From NCBI GenBank assembly GCA_020072565.1, contig JAIQGI010000001.1, positions 175,333 through 239,332 of the forward strand: 64,000 bases of DNA, in the 5' to 3' direction. Position numbers and translations under genes: made by a program. Position 1 is the first letter of the stretch. The number at the start of each line of letters is the position of its first letter. The notes beneath the pieces are model-generated. The model searched no databases. It saw only the letters and a list, made by a program, of their open reading frames with translations, and was not told the origin of the DNA. Source of the DNA: Terriglobia bacterium (GTDB lineage Bacteria > Acidobacteriota > UBA6911). This document shows positions 47,231 to 56,110 of this stretch, piece after piece.

Positions 47231-48057
47231 AACCAGGTGATCTTACCATGGGAATCGATGTCGGCAGCAGTGCCGTCAAGATGGCGCTGGTGCGCTACGG
47301 CGGCCGTCCGGAAGTGTTGGATGTCGCCAACGAACGAATCCGCAGGCGCAATCCGGCCCACGTGATCGAGACCGCACTGCAGCGGATGCTGGAGCCCCAC
47401 GGCCTTGCCTATGAAGACCTGCTCTACGTGGCGTCGACCGGAGAAGGCGAGCTTGTGCCCAGGAAACGCGGCCACTTCTACAGCATGACCACGCACGCCC
47501 GGGGCGCCTACCACTACCATCCCGAAGCGCGCACCGTAGTCGACCTGGGCGCGCTGTTCTGCCGCGTGATTTCATTGGACGGTTCGGCGCGCGTGCGCAA
47601 TTACGCCATGACCGGCCAGTGCGCCTCGGGATCCGGCCAGTTTCTCGAGAACATCACCCGCTATCTGGGCGTGACCATGGATGAAGTCGGCCCGCTATCG
47701 CTGCGTTCCGAGCATCCGGCCAAAACCAGCGGCATCTGCGCGGTGCTGGCCGAGACCGATGTGATCAACATGGTCTCACAGGGGATCCCCACCGCCGACA
47801 TCGTCAAGGGAATTCATCTGTCGATTGCAGGCAGGATCGTTCAACTCCTCGGCCGTTTCAAGGCTGAGTCCCCCGTCGTCCTGACCGGGGGTATGGCACA
47901 GGACAGCGGCCTGGTGGCTGCGCTCCGGGAACTGAGTGGTGAGCGCAACCTGGGGCTGGAAATATACCCGGCCCGGAACTGCGTGGCGGCAGGCGCCATC
48001 GGCGCCGCTCTCTGGGGAGGGTACCGCCACTTCAAGCTTCAGGAGTCGAAGCCATGA
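47227..48057 (+). CDS. bcrD: benzoyl-CoA reductase ATPase subunit D
   Basis: 276 residues, near the 282 of Thauera BcrD. Motifs: MGIDVGSSAVKMALVR, VDLGALFCRVISLDG in place of DIGGQDxK, GQCASGSGQFLENITRYLGV and KTSGICAVLAETDV for the shared cluster cysteines, and VVLTGGMAQDSG. It pairs with BcrA. Four-base ATGA overlaps join it both to bcrA and to the acyl-CoA ligase gene. Confidence 0.93.
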   Translation: MKPGDLTMGIDVGSSAVKMALVRYGGRPEVLDVANERIRRRNPAHVIETALQRMLEPHGLAYEDLLYVASTGEGELVPRKRGHFYSMTTHARGAYHYHPEARTVVDLGALFCRVISLDGSARVRNYAMTGQCASGSGQFLENITRYLGVTMDEVGPLSLRSEHPAKTSGICAVLAETDVINMVSQGIPTADIVKGIHLSIAGRIVQLLGRFKAESPVVLTGGMAQDSGLVAALRELSGERNLGLEIYPARNCVAAGAIGAALWGGYRHFKLQESKP

Positions 48058-49787
48058 GCGAGCCAAGGGCCTGGCGCGCAGAGCTGTCTCTGCCGGACTT
48101 TCCGCGCAATCTCGCTGCCATGCTGAATCGCAACGCGGAACGCCTCGGCAACCGGCCGCTCTATCAGGAAGTCCGGAACGGTAAATACATGCCGCTGGGC
48201 TGGCGCGCCTTTCAGCAGGATGTCGCACGCCTCCAGAATTCGCTAAGCGAGCACGGATTACGAACGGGCGACCGTGTCGCGATCCTCTCCGCGAACCGGC
48301 AGGAAATGCTGGAGCTGGAACTCGCCGTAATGTCGATGGGCGCCGTGGCCGTCCCCATTTTTGCAGGCTATCCGGCGGCTCAGGCCCAGGTGCTGGTGGA
48401 GTTTTGCGAACCGAGGATGGTTGCCGTCGCAGACGCCGAGCAGCTCCGCAAGATCCACTCCCCGCAGCAGTACCGGCTGGTGGTGCACTTCAGCGACCTT
48501 GCCTGCGAGACCGGCGCGAGCGCCATGACGCTGGCGGAGCTGATCGGGGCTTCCGCCCCGGCTGGAGAAATCCGGGGCGAAGACGTCGATCCGGACTCCG
48601 TATGTCTCATGATGTACACCTCCGGCACGATGGGCAAGCCCAAGTGCGTTCAATTGACCCACGGCAATATTCTCTCTCAGCAGGCGGCGATGCGTGTTCT
48701 GTGGCAGCTGGGCCCGGAGGACCGATTTCTTTCCTACCTGCCCTGGCATCACAGTTTCGGTGGGATTTACGAGAAGTATGCCGCTTTGTACAATGGGGCG
48801 GTCCTGTCCCTCGAACACGGCTGCGGCAAGAACATCGACACGCTGCTGGATAACTGGAGACGTGTACAACCGACGGTCTTTTTCAGCGTGCCGCGCATCT
48901 ATCATCAAATCGCTACCCAGGTACTCAAGGACCCTGCCCTGGAGCGCCTCATATTTCACGACGAGCTGCGATTCGTTTTCACCGCTGCGGCGCCATTGCC
49001 CAAGAGCATTTCGGATCTGTTCGAGGATCGAGCAATCCCCATCTATGAGGGGTGGGGCCTCACCGAAACCTCGCCTTGCTGCACGGTCACGGATCCCGCC
49101 GTTTCGCGAGAACCGGGCGTCGTCGGCAAACCGATCCCCGGCGTCACTCTCGGACTGGCCGAGGACGGCGAGATTCTGGTCCGCGGGCCCAATGTGATGA
49201 AGGGGTATTTTCACAATCCCGAAGCCACCGACGCGGTTTTCAGGGAGGACGGTTGGTTTGCGACCGGCGATGTGGGCGAGTTCACGACGGCCGGCTTGCG
49301 GTTGATCTCGCGCAAGGATCGCATTTTCAAGCTCAGTAACGCGGAAAAAGTCGTTCCCGCCGAAATCGAAAACCTGATCGTGCAGAACTGCTGCTTCCTG
49401 TCTCACGCTTACGTGACCGGCAGCGGCAGGGATTATCCCGTGGCCCTTCTGTTTCCCAATCACGCCATGCTTTCCGGGAATGTGGACGAATCGAGAATCA
49501 CGACCGGCTGCAACTGTCCCAGGGACATGAAGGATCTGGCGCATTGCCTGGCGAATTGCCTGAGGAAGCTCAATGAACGGATCGATGCCCCATACCTGCG
49601 CCCGTCGGCGGCCATGCTGATCGATCACGAACTTTCCATAGAGGACGAGGAGTTGACGCCGTCGATGAAACTGGCCCCCAATGTCGTGGCCCGCATATTC
49701 AAAGCCCGCATCGAACAGTTGTATGGCAACGGGAACAAAGCTGCGGATCCCACGGAAGTGTATATCCTGAATCTGGAGCGGCCATGA
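48054..49787 (+). CDS. AMP-forming acyl-CoA ligase of the long-chain (FAA1) type
   Basis: 577 residues. ANL-family motifs: MMYTSGTMGKPK (188-197 region), LPWHHSFGGIYEKYAALYNG, GWGLTETSP, VRGPNVMKGYFHNPEATDAVF, DGWFATGDVGE and SRKDRIFKLSNAEKVVPAEIEN. It activates a carboxylic acid with ATP and CoA. Its place directly after bcrD suggests benzoate, 4-hydroxybenzoate or a cyclic analogue as substrate, but the sequence style is nearer to long-chain acyl-CoA synthetases than to classic benzoate-CoA ligases, so that is inference. Overlaps both neighbours by four bases. Confidence 0.85.
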   Translation: MSEPRAWRAELSLPDFPRNLAAMLNRNAERLGNRPLYQEVRNGKYMPLGWRAFQQDVARLQNSLSEHGLRTGDRVAILSANRQEMLELELAVMSMGAVAVPIFAGYPAAQAQVLVEFCEPRMVAVADAEQLRKIHSPQQYRLVVHFSDLACETGASAMTLAELIGASAPAGEIRGEDVDPDSVCLMMYTSGTMGKPKCVQLTHGNILSQQAAMRVLWQLGPEDRFLSYLPWHHSFGGIYEKYAALYNGAVLSLEHGCGKNIDTLLDNWRRVQPTVFFSVPRIYHQIATQVLKDPALERLIFHDELRFVFTAAAPLPKSISDLFEDRAIPIYEGWGLTETSPCCTVTDPAVSREPGVVGKPIPGVTLGLAEDGEILVRGPNVMKGYFHNPEATDAVFREDGWFATGDVGEFTTAGLRLISRKDRIFKLSNAEKVVPAEIENLIVQNCCFLSHAYVTGSGRDYPVALLFPNHAMLSGNVDESRITTGCNCPRDMKDLAHCLANCLRKLNERIDAPYLRPSAAMLIDHELSIEDEELTPSMKLAPNVVARIFKARIEQLYGNGNKAADPTEVYILNLERP

Positions 49788-50998
49788 TTCGTTTGCGCGC
49801 GCAGTCCAAGCTCAAATCGGTCCTCAAGGATTATTATGCCGGCCTGTCGTCGCCCCTGGCCTGGTGTACGAGCGCCGGCCCCGCAGAAATCCTGCGGGCG
49901 TTGGGATTTCACGTCTATTTTCCGGAAAATCACGGCGCCCTGCTGGGCGCGAGCCGGGCCGCGGCCAGATTCATCCCGTGCGCCCATCAGGCAGGCTACG
50001 ATGACGAGATCTGCTCCTACCTGACGGCCGACATCGGCGCCTGGCTCATGCACGAAACTCCACTTGCCGAGGCCTACGGACTGGCCTCGATTCCAAGGCC
50101 CGACCTGATCGCATTCAACACCAACCAGTGCCGCGAGGTGGCCGAATGGTTCGGCTTTTATGGACGGGAGTTCGGATGCCCCATCGTCGGCATTTTCCCG
50201 CCGCGTCACCTGGAGGATGTCACGGAAGCCGACATCGACAACGTCGCGCGGCAGTTCGAGAGGCTCATTCGCGTCGGTGAGCAGGTCGCGGGCGCACCCC
50301 TGGCTCCGGAACGCCTCGCCGAAACTGTCGAACTCAGCAGACTTGGATCGCATCTCTGGAAAAAAGTGCTGGAAACCGGCCGGATTGTGCCGTCCTTAAC
50401 GACTTTCTGGGACGGCGCAATCCTCATGGCCCCCATTGTTCTGCTTCGCGGCACGCAGGTGTGCGTCGACTTCTATCAGGAAGCCCTCCTTGAATTGCAG
50501 TCGCTGGCGGATCGCGGCGCGGCCGCCGTGCCCGGCGAGCGCGTGAGGATCTATTGGGAGGGCATGCCCATCTGGGGGCGTCTGCGCGCTCTTTCGGAGT
50601 TGTTTGCGGAAAACCAGGCCGCCGTCGTCGCATCCACTTATTGCAACAGCTGGGTGTTTCCCACCTTCAACCCGGGCGACCCGCTGCGATCCATGGCGGA
50701 CGCCTATACCCGCATTTTCATAAACCGCGGCGAGGAGGCCAAGCTGGCCATTCTGGCGCGCCTGCTCGAAGAGTATCGGATCGACGGCATCATTTTCCAT
50801 GATTCGAAGACGTGTTTTAACAACACCAACAGCCGATTCGGTCTTCCCGGAAGGCTGACAGGATTCACCTCCGTGCCTTCCCTGATCATCGACGGGGACC
50901 TGAACGATCTCCGCTTTTATTCGGATGGGCAGGCTCGGACGAGGATTGAGACCTTCATCGAGCAGCTGAAAACTCGGCAGCAGTGCGTTCAACCTTGA
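49784..50998 (+). CDS. third HgdB/BcrB-family protein (reductase/dehydratase-like)
   Basis: 404 residues. The 2-hydroxyacyl-CoA dehydratase/benzoyl-CoA reductase fold: PLAWCTSAGPAEILRALGFHVYFPENHGA, then IPCAHQAGYDDEICSYLTADIGAW, FNTNQCREVAEWF, and IIFHDSKTCFNNTNSRFG, whose cysteines could hold a [4Fe-4S] or double-cubane cluster. It is neither BcrB nor BcrC, both of which are already present. Coupled by ATGA to the ligase and followed by a PanE-like gene and an activator ATPase. It may act as a homodimer like double-cubane cluster proteins. Reaction unknown. Confidence 0.82.
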   Translation: MIRLRAQSKLKSVLKDYYAGLSSPLAWCTSAGPAEILRALGFHVYFPENHGALLGASRAAARFIPCAHQAGYDDEICSYLTADIGAWLMHETPLAEAYGLASIPRPDLIAFNTNQCREVAEWFGFYGREFGCPIVGIFPPRHLEDVTEADIDNVARQFERLIRVGEQVAGAPLAPERLAETVELSRLGSHLWKKVLETGRIVPSLTTFWDGAILMAPIVLLRGTQVCVDFYQEALLELQSLADRGAAAVPGERVRIYWEGMPIWGRLRALSELFAENQAAVVASTYCNSWVFPTFNPGDPLRSMADAYTRIFINRGEEAKLAILARLLEEYRIDGIIFHDSKTCFNNTNSRFGLPGRLTGFTSVPSLIIDGDLNDLRFYSDGQARTRIETFIEQLKTRQQCVQP

Positions 50999-51013
50999 AA
51001 GAGAGTCAAGACG

Positions 51014-51988
51014 ATGAATGAGAACAACAGTAATCACAAGATGCGGGTGGGAATCATCGGCACCGGGCCGGTGGGAGCGACCCTGACCGTGCATCTGAAG
51101 GAAGCGGGCGCGCACGTGGTGCCATGCGATGTGTTTCCGCACAAAATCGACGCGATCCGGAAACGGGGCATCCGTCTCACCCACACGATCGAAAAGAGCG
51201 TCAAACTTCAGGATGCCTGCTATTCTGTTCAGGAGCTTGGCATGTATGATCCGGACATGATCATCATCGCGGTGAAAACGCCCGATCTCAAAAAGGTGAT
51301 CGGCCAGATCAAGGACATCGACAACGGCAAGCTTTATGTGCTGTGCGCGCAGAATGGGATCGACAACGAGGTGGAGATCGGCCGCGAATTCGGCGATCAT
51401 CGCACGCTCCGCATGGTCGTCAATTTCGCCGGCAACATGGCGGACGACAGTACCGTGCATGTGAGCTTTTTCAATCCGCCGAATTATGTGGCATCACTTG
51501 CCGACGGCGGGAATGAGATGGCGCGCAAGTTCGCGGATATCCTCAATTCGGTCGGTCTGGACACCGAAATCCCTCTGGACATCCAGGATCACGTCTGGGC
51601 CAAGGCGATTCTGAATGCGGCGCTCAGCGCGGTGTGCGCGATCACCCGCCGCACGATGAAAGAAGTCATGGATTTTCCGTCCACATTCGAGCTGGTCGAG
51701 GGAATCATCGATGAGTCCGTCCATGTCGCCGAAATGGAGAGGATTGAACTGGGCAACAAATTCCGCCGGTTCAGCATCCGCTACCTGAAAAACGCGGGCC
51801 ACCACAGGCCTTCCATGCTGGTGGACCTCGAGAATGGCGACAAGACGGAAATCGACCAGCTCAACGGCAAGATCGTTCAGTACGGCAGGAAACACTGCTT
51901 GCCGACGCCTATCAACCAGTCGGTGACGGCGCTGGTTCACTTGCTCGAGCAGAGTGCAATGGAAAGCGTAAAGGCAGCGAGCAAATGA
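51014..51988 (+). CDS. PanE/ApbA-family reductase in the aromatic operon
   Basis: 324 residues. Rossmann motif VGIIGTGPVGATLTVHLKEAG; then IIIAVKTPDL, VLCAQNGIDNEVEIG, the catalytic-lysine helix HVWAKAILNAALSAVCAITRRT and C-terminal HHRPSMLVDLENGDKTEIDQLNG (the ketopantoate-reductase substrate block). The genome already has a panE in the pan cluster, and this copy sits between the HgdB-like gene and the activator, overlapping the latter by four bases (ATGA). It probably reduces or oxidises a 2-oxo/2-hydroxy acid or another aromatic-derived carbonyl. Substrate unknown. Confidence 0.83.
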   Translation: MNENNSNHKMRVGIIGTGPVGATLTVHLKEAGAHVVPCDVFPHKIDAIRKRGIRLTHTIEKSVKLQDACYSVQELGMYDPDMIIIAVKTPDLKKVIGQIKDIDNGKLYVLCAQNGIDNEVEIGREFGDHRTLRMVVNFAGNMADDSTVHVSFFNPPNYVASLADGGNEMARKFADILNSVGLDTEIPLDIQDHVWAKAILNAALSAVCAITRRTMKEVMDFPSTFELVEGIIDESVHVAEMERIELGNKFRRFSIRYLKNAGHHRPSMLVDLENGDKTEIDQLNGKIVQYGRKHCLPTPINQSVTALVHLLEQSAMESVKAASK

Positions 51989-52758
51989 CCGCGCATTATC
52001 TCGGCATCGACCTTGGCTCCGCCTACACCAAATTTGTGGTCCTCGACCACACCCGGGCCATCGTCCACGCCGAGGTGATCCCGACCCTGAGCAGACGCCA
52101 TGAAGCCTGCGAACGCTGTACGGCGCTGATTCACGAGCGGTTCGACATCCGCCGGACCTGCGCCACCGGCTACGGCCGCCGCAATGTTCCGTCGGATCTG
52201 CAGAAGACGGAGCTCATCTGCGCCGCCGCCGGAGTCTCGATGCTGCACCCGATGCGCAAGTGCATTCTGGACATCGGCGGCGAGGACATGAAGATCATCG
52301 AAAGCGGACCCGACGGCAGCGTGATGGATTTTCATATGAACGACAAGTGCGCGGCTGGAACCGGCGCCTTTATCACCGAAATCGCCGAGCGGGCCGAGCT
52401 GCTGCTGTGCGAAATGAGCCGGCTGGCGAGAGAGTCGAAATCGGACCGCACCATCAACAGCTTCTGCACGGTCTTTGCCAAGAGCGAGATCCTGAGCTGG
52501 AAGTTCGACGGCGTGCCGCCGGAGGATATCGCGAGAGGGATATACCTGTCGGTGGTCGATCGTGTGCGGAAACTGCCGGTCAAGCCAGGCCTCCCTCTGC
52601 TGTTGTGCGGCGGCGTCATCGCGTACCATCCTCATCTGGCGGAGCTTCTGGCGGAAAGAGTGCCGTCGCAGGTTCATGTGGTGGACAGGCCGCAGCTTGC
52701 CGTGGCATTGGGGGCAGCCGTACTGGCGCACAAGGAGGCAACGCAGGGCGGCTCATAA
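51985..52758 (+). CDS. BadF/BcrA-type activator ATPase (third copy)
   Basis: 257 residues, the size of HgdC, YjiL and BcrD-type activators. Motifs: GIDLGSAYTKFVVLD, DIGGEDMKIIESG (phosphate 2), NDKCAAGTGAFI and INSFCTVFAKSEI for the bridging cluster cysteines, and LLCGGVIAYHP. Because bcrA and bcrD already complete the benzoyl-CoA reductase, this one presumably activates the extra HgdB-like protein at 49784. As a homodimer it would need no partner. Confidence 0.88.
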   Translation: MTAHYLGIDLGSAYTKFVVLDHTRAIVHAEVIPTLSRRHEACERCTALIHERFDIRRTCATGYGRRNVPSDLQKTELICAAAGVSMLHPMRKCILDIGGEDMKIIESGPDGSVMDFHMNDKCAAGTGAFITEIAERAELLLCEMSRLARESKSDRTINSFCTVFAKSEILSWKFDGVPPEDIARGIYLSVVDRVRKLPVKPGLPLLLCGGVIAYHPHLAELLAERVPSQVHVVDRPQLAVALGAAVLAHKEATQGGS

Positions 52759-52806
52759 TTGCACCGACGGCAAACGCCGTGATGAGGGTGAACGAGGAGG
52801 GTAAGC

Positions 52807-53862
52807 ATGAAAAGGATCATTGCCTATCAAATGACTGCGAAGGACGCTCCGTTTGAGCGCGTGGAGATGCCCAGTCCCGATCCTGCCGATGACGAGGCGG
52901 TCGTCGAAGTGGCGGGCTGCGGTGTCTGCCATACCGACTTGAGTTTCTGGCACCAAGGCGTGCCGACCCGTCATCCGCTTCCCCTTGTGCTGGGACACGA
53001 GATCTCCGGGACCGTCCTCCGCGGACCCGCGCATCTGCTGGGCAGACCTGTGATCGTGCCGGCGGTATTGCCGTGCGGAGAGTGCGAACTGTGCCGCCGC
53101 GGACGCGGCAACATTTGCCAGAGCCAGAAGATGCCCGGCAATGACTTCCACGGAGGATTCGCCAGCCATGCCGTCGTACCGGCGCGTTTTTTGGTGCCGG
53201 TTCCGGAACCGGCGCTTGCCGATCATTCGCTGGCGGAACTCGCCGTAATCGCCGACGCGGTCTCGACACCGTACCAGGTCCTGGTCAAAAGCGGCCTGAC
53301 GCCGGGTGATCTCGCGATCGTCATCGGCGTGGGCGGCATAGGGATCTACGCCGCACAGCTGGCGCGCATCATGGGGGGAAAAGTGATCGCGGTCGATATC
53401 GCCCAGGAGAAGCTCGATCCTTTGAAAACGATCGGCGTGACGGCAACGATCAACACCAGAGAGATGGATGTCAAGGCTGTCAAGAATCGCGTCAAGGAAT
53501 ACTGCCGGGAGTTGCAGGCGCCTGCGCATGGCTGGAAGATCTATGAAACTTCCGGCACCAAAGCGGGCCAGGATCTGGCGTTCGCCCTGCTCGGCATCGC
53601 CGGAACGCTGTCCGTGGTGGGATTCACCCTGGAAAAACTCGAACTCCGCTTGAGCAATCTCATGGCCTTCGATGCCACTATAATTGGAACCTGGGGCTGC
53701 AAGCCCGAGCTGTATCCCGCGGTCATCGATCTGGTTGCCCAGAAGAAACTGGCACTTAAGCCGTTCAGCGAGACGCGGCGCATGTCGCAGATCAACGAGG
53801 TTTTTCAGATGGCGCTGCAGCACCAGCTGACGAAACGCGCGGTGCTGACGCCCGATTTTTGA
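52807..53862 (+). CDS. had: 6-hydroxycyclohex-1-ene-1-carbonyl-CoA dehydrogenase
   Basis: 351 residues. Zinc alcohol dehydrogenase fold: GCGVCHTDLSFWH and GHEISG for the catalytic zinc, PCGECELCRRGRGNIC for the structural zinc, and GVGGIGIYAAQLARIMGG for NAD. It oxidises the hydroxyl formed by Dch to the 6-oxo compound. The preceding GAGGAGGGTAAGC is a good ribosome site. The assignment rests on the family resemblance to Had/BadH-type enzymes (e.g. the SGTKAGQDLAFALLG segment) and on location between bcr and oah-dch. It ends the first transcription unit. Confidence 0.9.
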   Translation: MKRIIAYQMTAKDAPFERVEMPSPDPADDEAVVEVAGCGVCHTDLSFWHQGVPTRHPLPLVLGHEISGTVLRGPAHLLGRPVIVPAVLPCGECELCRRGRGNICQSQKMPGNDFHGGFASHAVVPARFLVPVPEPALADHSLAELAVIADAVSTPYQVLVKSGLTPGDLAIVIGVGGIGIYAAQLARIMGGKVIAVDIAQEKLDPLKTIGVTATINTREMDVKAVKNRVKEYCRELQAPAHGWKIYETSGTKAGQDLAFALLGIAGTLSVVGFTLEKLELRLSNLMAFDATIIGTWGCKPELYPAVIDLVAQKKLALKPFSETRRMSQINEVFQMALQHQLTKRAVLTPDF

Positions 53863-54160
53863 TGCCGCTTTCAAGCGCCGAAGCCGCCTTGGAGTGCGGC
53901 GGCATGACCTGTACCTTACACACATTTCTGTAGGTATGGACATAAAGGCAAATAAATGTGCCGGCCCTTCGGGCCTCGTTGGTAACTTCTTCTTAACCCC
54001 GCGCGTAAGCGCGGGATTATTCACTGCCGGCGCTTCGCGCCTCAGTTTCAGACTCGGGAGTTCGGCGCGGAGCTGGCGCCGGCCTGGTTCAAGGCCTGAG
54101 AAGGCCCGGAGGGCCGACAGTGAATAGGCCCGGCCGTAAGGCCGGGATGAGGATGGGCTG
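53863..54160. repeat. palindrome-rich intergenic repeat block
   Basis: Five tetraloop or triloop hairpins occur in 200 bases: 53963-53975, 53998-54015 (CCCGCGC-GTAA-GCGCGGG), 54029-54041, 54103-54115 and 54129-54146 (CCCGGCC-GTAA-GGCCGGG). The 30 bases at 54125-54154 match 57001-57030 at 27 positions, so this is a dispersed repeat. It separates had from oah and may shape transcript stability. No gene is seen in it. Confidence 0.7.
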
Positions 54161-54240
54161 TAATTTTGGATCTCATGGTCCCAGGAATCAGCCTCCCCGT
54201 TGCGGAGGAGGACATCGGCAGAAACAGGAAGGATATGATT

Positions 54241-55326
54241 ATGACTCGTCCACTTTTCAGTCACAACATCGTCGAAAGCGACTTCAAGGAGATCCTCTAC
54301 GAACTCAGGCCCTGCCTGGACAAAAAGGGGGCCCCGCTCGAAGGCCTGCACAACGCATGGATACTCCTGAACAACCCGGCACAGTACAACTCTTACACCA
54401 CGGGGGCGGTCAAGGAGATCATCCTCGCTCTGCGCAAGGCGTCGAATGAGCGATCGGTCGTAGCCGTGGTGTTCACCGCAGTCGGCGACAAGGCGTTCTG
54501 CACCGGAGGCAACACCAAGGAGTACGCGGAGTACTATGCCGGACGCCCGCTCGAATACAAGCAATACATGAGGCTTTTCAACGACATGATCACCTCGATC
54601 CTGATGTGCGATAAGCCCGTCATTTGCAGGGTCAACGGCATGCGCATCGCCGGCGGTCAGGAACTCGGCATGGCATGCGACCTGACCATCGCCAGCGACA
54701 TGGCGGTTTTCGGCCAGGCGGGACCAAAGCATGGAAGCGCTCCCGACGGCGGCAGCACCGATTTCCTGCACCTGTACGTCGGCATCGAGCGTGCCACTCA
54801 AAGCTGCACATTGTGCGAGCTGTGGAGCGCTTATGAAGCCAAGCAGACCGGCCTGATCTCGGAAGCGGTCCCCGTGCTGAAGATCGACGGCACATTTGTC
54901 CGCAATCCGCTGGTGATCACCGATCGCTGGCTCGACAAATCCGGAGAGGTCGTCTACGGGCGGAGGAAGTCAGGAGACGAACTCAAGGCGGGCAAGGCGA
55001 CGCTTGCCAGGGGGACGATCGATCTGAACCCATTGGATGAGGCGGTGAATTCCCTGACGACGAAACTGCTCTACACCATGCCCGACTGCCTCAGCAAGAC
55101 GCTGAACAGCCTGCGCAAGAAAAAGCTCGAACATTGGGACCGCAACCAGCAGTCCAACCGCGATTGGCTGGCGCTGAACATGACAACCGAGGCCAATGCC
55201 GGTTTCCGGGCCTTCAACGAGGGACCGAAGGACAATCGCGAGGTCGACTTTATCAAGCTGCGACAGATGCTCTCCCAGGGGCACCCATGGGATGATGAAC
55301 TGATCGAAGCCATCCTGCCGAGGTGA
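54241..55326 (+). CDS. oah: 6-oxocyclohex-1-ene-1-carbonyl-CoA hydrolase (ring-opening)
   Basis: 361 residues from ATG 54241, with AGGAAGG nine bases upstream; the frame is open to 54166. Crotonase superfamily; in obligate anaerobes also called BamA. It hydrates and hydrolytically opens the ring to 3-hydroxypimelyl-CoA. Marker blocks: NNPAQYNSYTTGAVKEI, VFTAVGDKAFCTGGNTKEYAEYYAGRPLEY, GQELGMACDLTIASDMAVFGQAGPKHGSAPDGGST, and the long C-terminal extension ending EVDFIKLRQMLSQGHPW. These are characteristic of Oah and unlike ordinary enoyl-CoA hydratases. Overlapping the dch region by coupling. Confidence 0.95.
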   Translation: MTRPLFSHNIVESDFKEILYELRPCLDKKGAPLEGLHNAWILLNNPAQYNSYTTGAVKEIILALRKASNERSVVAVVFTAVGDKAFCTGGNTKEYAEYYAGRPLEYKQYMRLFNDMITSILMCDKPVICRVNGMRIAGGQELGMACDLTIASDMAVFGQAGPKHGSAPDGGSTDFLHLYVGIERATQSCTLCELWSAYEAKQTGLISEAVPVLKIDGTFVRNPLVITDRWLDKSGEVVYGRRKSGDELKAGKATLARGTIDLNPLDEAVNSLTTKLLYTMPDCLSKTLNSLRKKKLEHWDRNQQSNRDWLALNMTTEANAGFRAFNEGPKDNREVDFIKLRQMLSQGHPWDDELIEAILPR

Positions 55327-55331
55327 CTGCC

Positions 55332-56108
55332 ATGCCCGACAAAGTCCGCACAGAGTTCCTGCACAGCCGCGAGGTCGTGCGCATCACCCTCAACGCCCCG
55401 AAAGCCAACATCCTCGATTCGCACATGATGGGGGAGCTGCGTGGCGAGCTGGCCTCCCTGGCGCAGGAGCCCCAGATCAAGCTGGTGCAGTTGACGGGCG
55501 CCGGCGATCATTTCAGCTTCGGCGCCAGCGTCCAGGAACATGCGCGGGATCAGGCGGCGCGCATGCTGGAACAATTCCATGGGATCTTTTATCAGCTCAT
55601 CGATCTGGCCGTTCCGACGGCGGCGCTGGTTTCCGGGCAGTGCCTCGGCGGCGGGCTGGAGCTGGCCTTGATGTGCAACTTTCTGATTCTCGACGAGACC
55701 GCGAAGCTCGGGCAACCGGAGATTTCGCTGGCCGTGTTTCCCCCTCCGGCATCGCTGATTCTTCCGCTCAAGCTCGGCCAGGCCCGGGCGGACGAACTTC
55801 TGCTGACCGGCCGAAGCGTGTCTGCGGCGGAGGCCGTTGCCTTGGGGATGGCCTGCCAGTCCTATGAATCGCGCGCGGCCATGCTGGCGGGAGTTGATGC
55901 GTGGATCGAGAAACAGATCCTTCCCAAGAGCGCGTCCTCGTTGCGGATTGCAGTCAAGGCCGGGCGGCACATGTTCAACGATGTGCTGCGCGAGCGGCTG
56001 AAAGACCTCGAGCGCGTGTATGTGTCGGAACTGATGGCGACGCACGACGCCAATGAGGGGATTGCCGCGTTCCTCGAACGGCGCCCTCCGGTATGGGAAA
56101 ACAGGTGA
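55332..56108 (+). CDS. dch: cyclohexa-1,5-diene-1-carbonyl-CoA hydratase
   Basis: 258 residues from ATG 55332, with GCCGAGG upstream (a GTG at 55323 is an alternative). Crotonase fold with FSFGASVQEHARDQAARML, GQCLGGGLELALMCNFLI and GQPEISLAVFPPPASLIL. The VFPPPAS loop and EHxxD region are typical of dienoyl-CoA hydratases such as Dch/BadK-related/BamR. It adds water to the product of benzoyl-CoA reductase. Together with had and oah it completes the Thauera-type upper pathway. Confidence 0.9.
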   Translation: MPDKVRTEFLHSREVVRITLNAPKANILDSHMMGELRGELASLAQEPQIKLVQLTGAGDHFSFGASVQEHARDQAARMLEQFHGIFYQLIDLAVPTAALVSGQCLGGGLELALMCNFLILDETAKLGQPEISLAVFPPPASLILPLKLGQARADELLLTGRSVSAAEAVALGMACQSYESRAAMLAGVDAWIEKQILPKSASSLRIAVKAGRHMFNDVLRERLKDLERVYVSELMATHDANEGIAAFLERRPPVWENR

Positions 56109-56110
56109 AT

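Noticed and set aside
52753..54801. A 682-codon open frame on the minus strand across had and oah
   Set aside because: It lies opposite two well-recognised genes, runs through the hairpin repeat, has no family similarity and reflects GC-rich codon bias.
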